A stretch of 14,533 bases of DNA from Lachnospiraceae bacterium (GTDB lineage Bacteria > Bacillota > Clostridia > Lachnospirales > Lachnospiraceae): positions 1 to 14,533 of the forward strand of contig VSNY01000092.1 in NCBI GenBank assembly GCA_009774535.1, given 5' to 3'. This document shows, piece by piece, positions 14,309-14,533 of this stretch. Numbering within the stretch: position 1 is the first letter of the stretch; each line of letters begins with the position of its first letter. A program made the position numbers and the translations under genes. Below the pieces are notes generated by a model. The model searched no databases. It was not told the origin of the DNA and saw only the letters and a list, made by a program, of their open reading frames with translations.

Positions 14309-14400
14309 ACCACCTTCAGACAGCCAAAAAATCCCAGAGATTTCGCTTTTAGATGTGAAAAAGAGTAAAGATTACCGGATTTTCAATAGATATAGAAATT

Positions 14401-14533
14401 ATGAAAGAACTCTATCTTTACCAGAGAACAAAGGATTTTAAGGGCAGAAAGATAACTCTTATAAGTGTAAGCCGGATGTTCCGGGATGAACTTCATATGG
14501 AAAATATGAAGAAAGTTTTATATGAAAATGAAA
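14401..14533 (+). CDS. Possible partial CDS at the right edge
   Basis: From the ATG at 14401 a frame stays open for 44 codons to the window edge; it is open upstream back to a stop at 14356-14358. The protein is basic and ordinary in make-up (it begins MKELYLYQRTKDFKGRK), and the DNA is AT-rich, unlike the preceding structured region. No Shine-Dalgarno site is seen before this ATG, and I do not recognise a family. It may be the start of a real gene, a remnant, or chance. Confidence 0.3.
   Translation, partial: MKELYLYQRTKDFKGRKITLISVSRMFRDELHMENMKKVLYENE

Larger units (their letters stand above)
13742..14400. other. Structured non-coding region
   Basis: No convincing gene lies in these 659 bases. 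The short frames present on both strands lie across the long inverted repeat, which explains them. The region holds the 224-bp inverted repeat, the 30-bp-period array and a separate hairpin, each listed on its own. The first 60 bases after the CotS-like gene are GC-rich, with one run of six T at 13791-13796 but no stem before it. Confidence 0.7.

Overview
The window looks like chromosomal DNA from an anaerobic, endospore-forming Firmicute of the class Clostridia, most likely the family Lachnospiraceae. The reasons are strong purine-rich Shine-Dalgarno sites, roughly balanced GC in genes with AT-rich gaps, a CotS-type spore coat kinase-like protein, a YtvI-like sporulation membrane protein, a short archaeal/eukaryotic-type prolyl-tRNA synthetase, and a DUF6273 protein. 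The taxonomic placement is an inference from gene content, not from a search.

Region 1 (1-6486, all plus strand) is a compact envelope-related gene run. It holds a DegV-family fatty-acid-binding protein; a 77-residue protein made of two copies of a 30-residue four-cysteine unit; a large secreted GH25 muramidase with a Gln-rich repeat region, five fibronectin-III domains and a Big_2 domain; glutamate racemase (murI); and a secreted transglutaminase-like protein with a C-terminal FN3 domain. Gaps of 15-20 nt link the first four genes, and an 82-nt gap with a hairpin precedes the fifth. A clear intrinsic terminator at 6449-6486 closes the run. Making D-glutamate, cutting glycan and possibly acting on wall or surface proteins fit one theme of cell-wall building and remodelling.

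Region 2 (6487-9347) has a 300-bp non-coding gap, then a membrane-anchored TPR-like/DUF6273 protein on plus. On minus there is an AI-2E/YtvI-family membrane protein followed by an unexplained coding-like reading frame with a possible Alba-like resemblance.

Region 3 (9348-13741, plus) has a good sigma-A promoter (TTGACA-17-TAAAAT) driving proS, then an HD-domain CCA tRNA nucleotidyltransferase, then a CotS-family protein. Two genes serve tRNA maturation and charging; the third belongs to sporulation.

Region 4 (13742-14533) has almost no credible coding sequence but much structure. There is a GC-rich, nearly continuous inverted repeat of about 224 bp with 43-bp outer arms, a degenerate array with an exact 30-bp period, a separate strong hairpin, and a possible partial ORF running off the right edge. 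An 18-bp core inside the long inverted repeat occurs a second time directly after the terminator in region 2, suggesting a dispersed element. This region and the cysteine-repeat protein are the best candidates for something undescribed.
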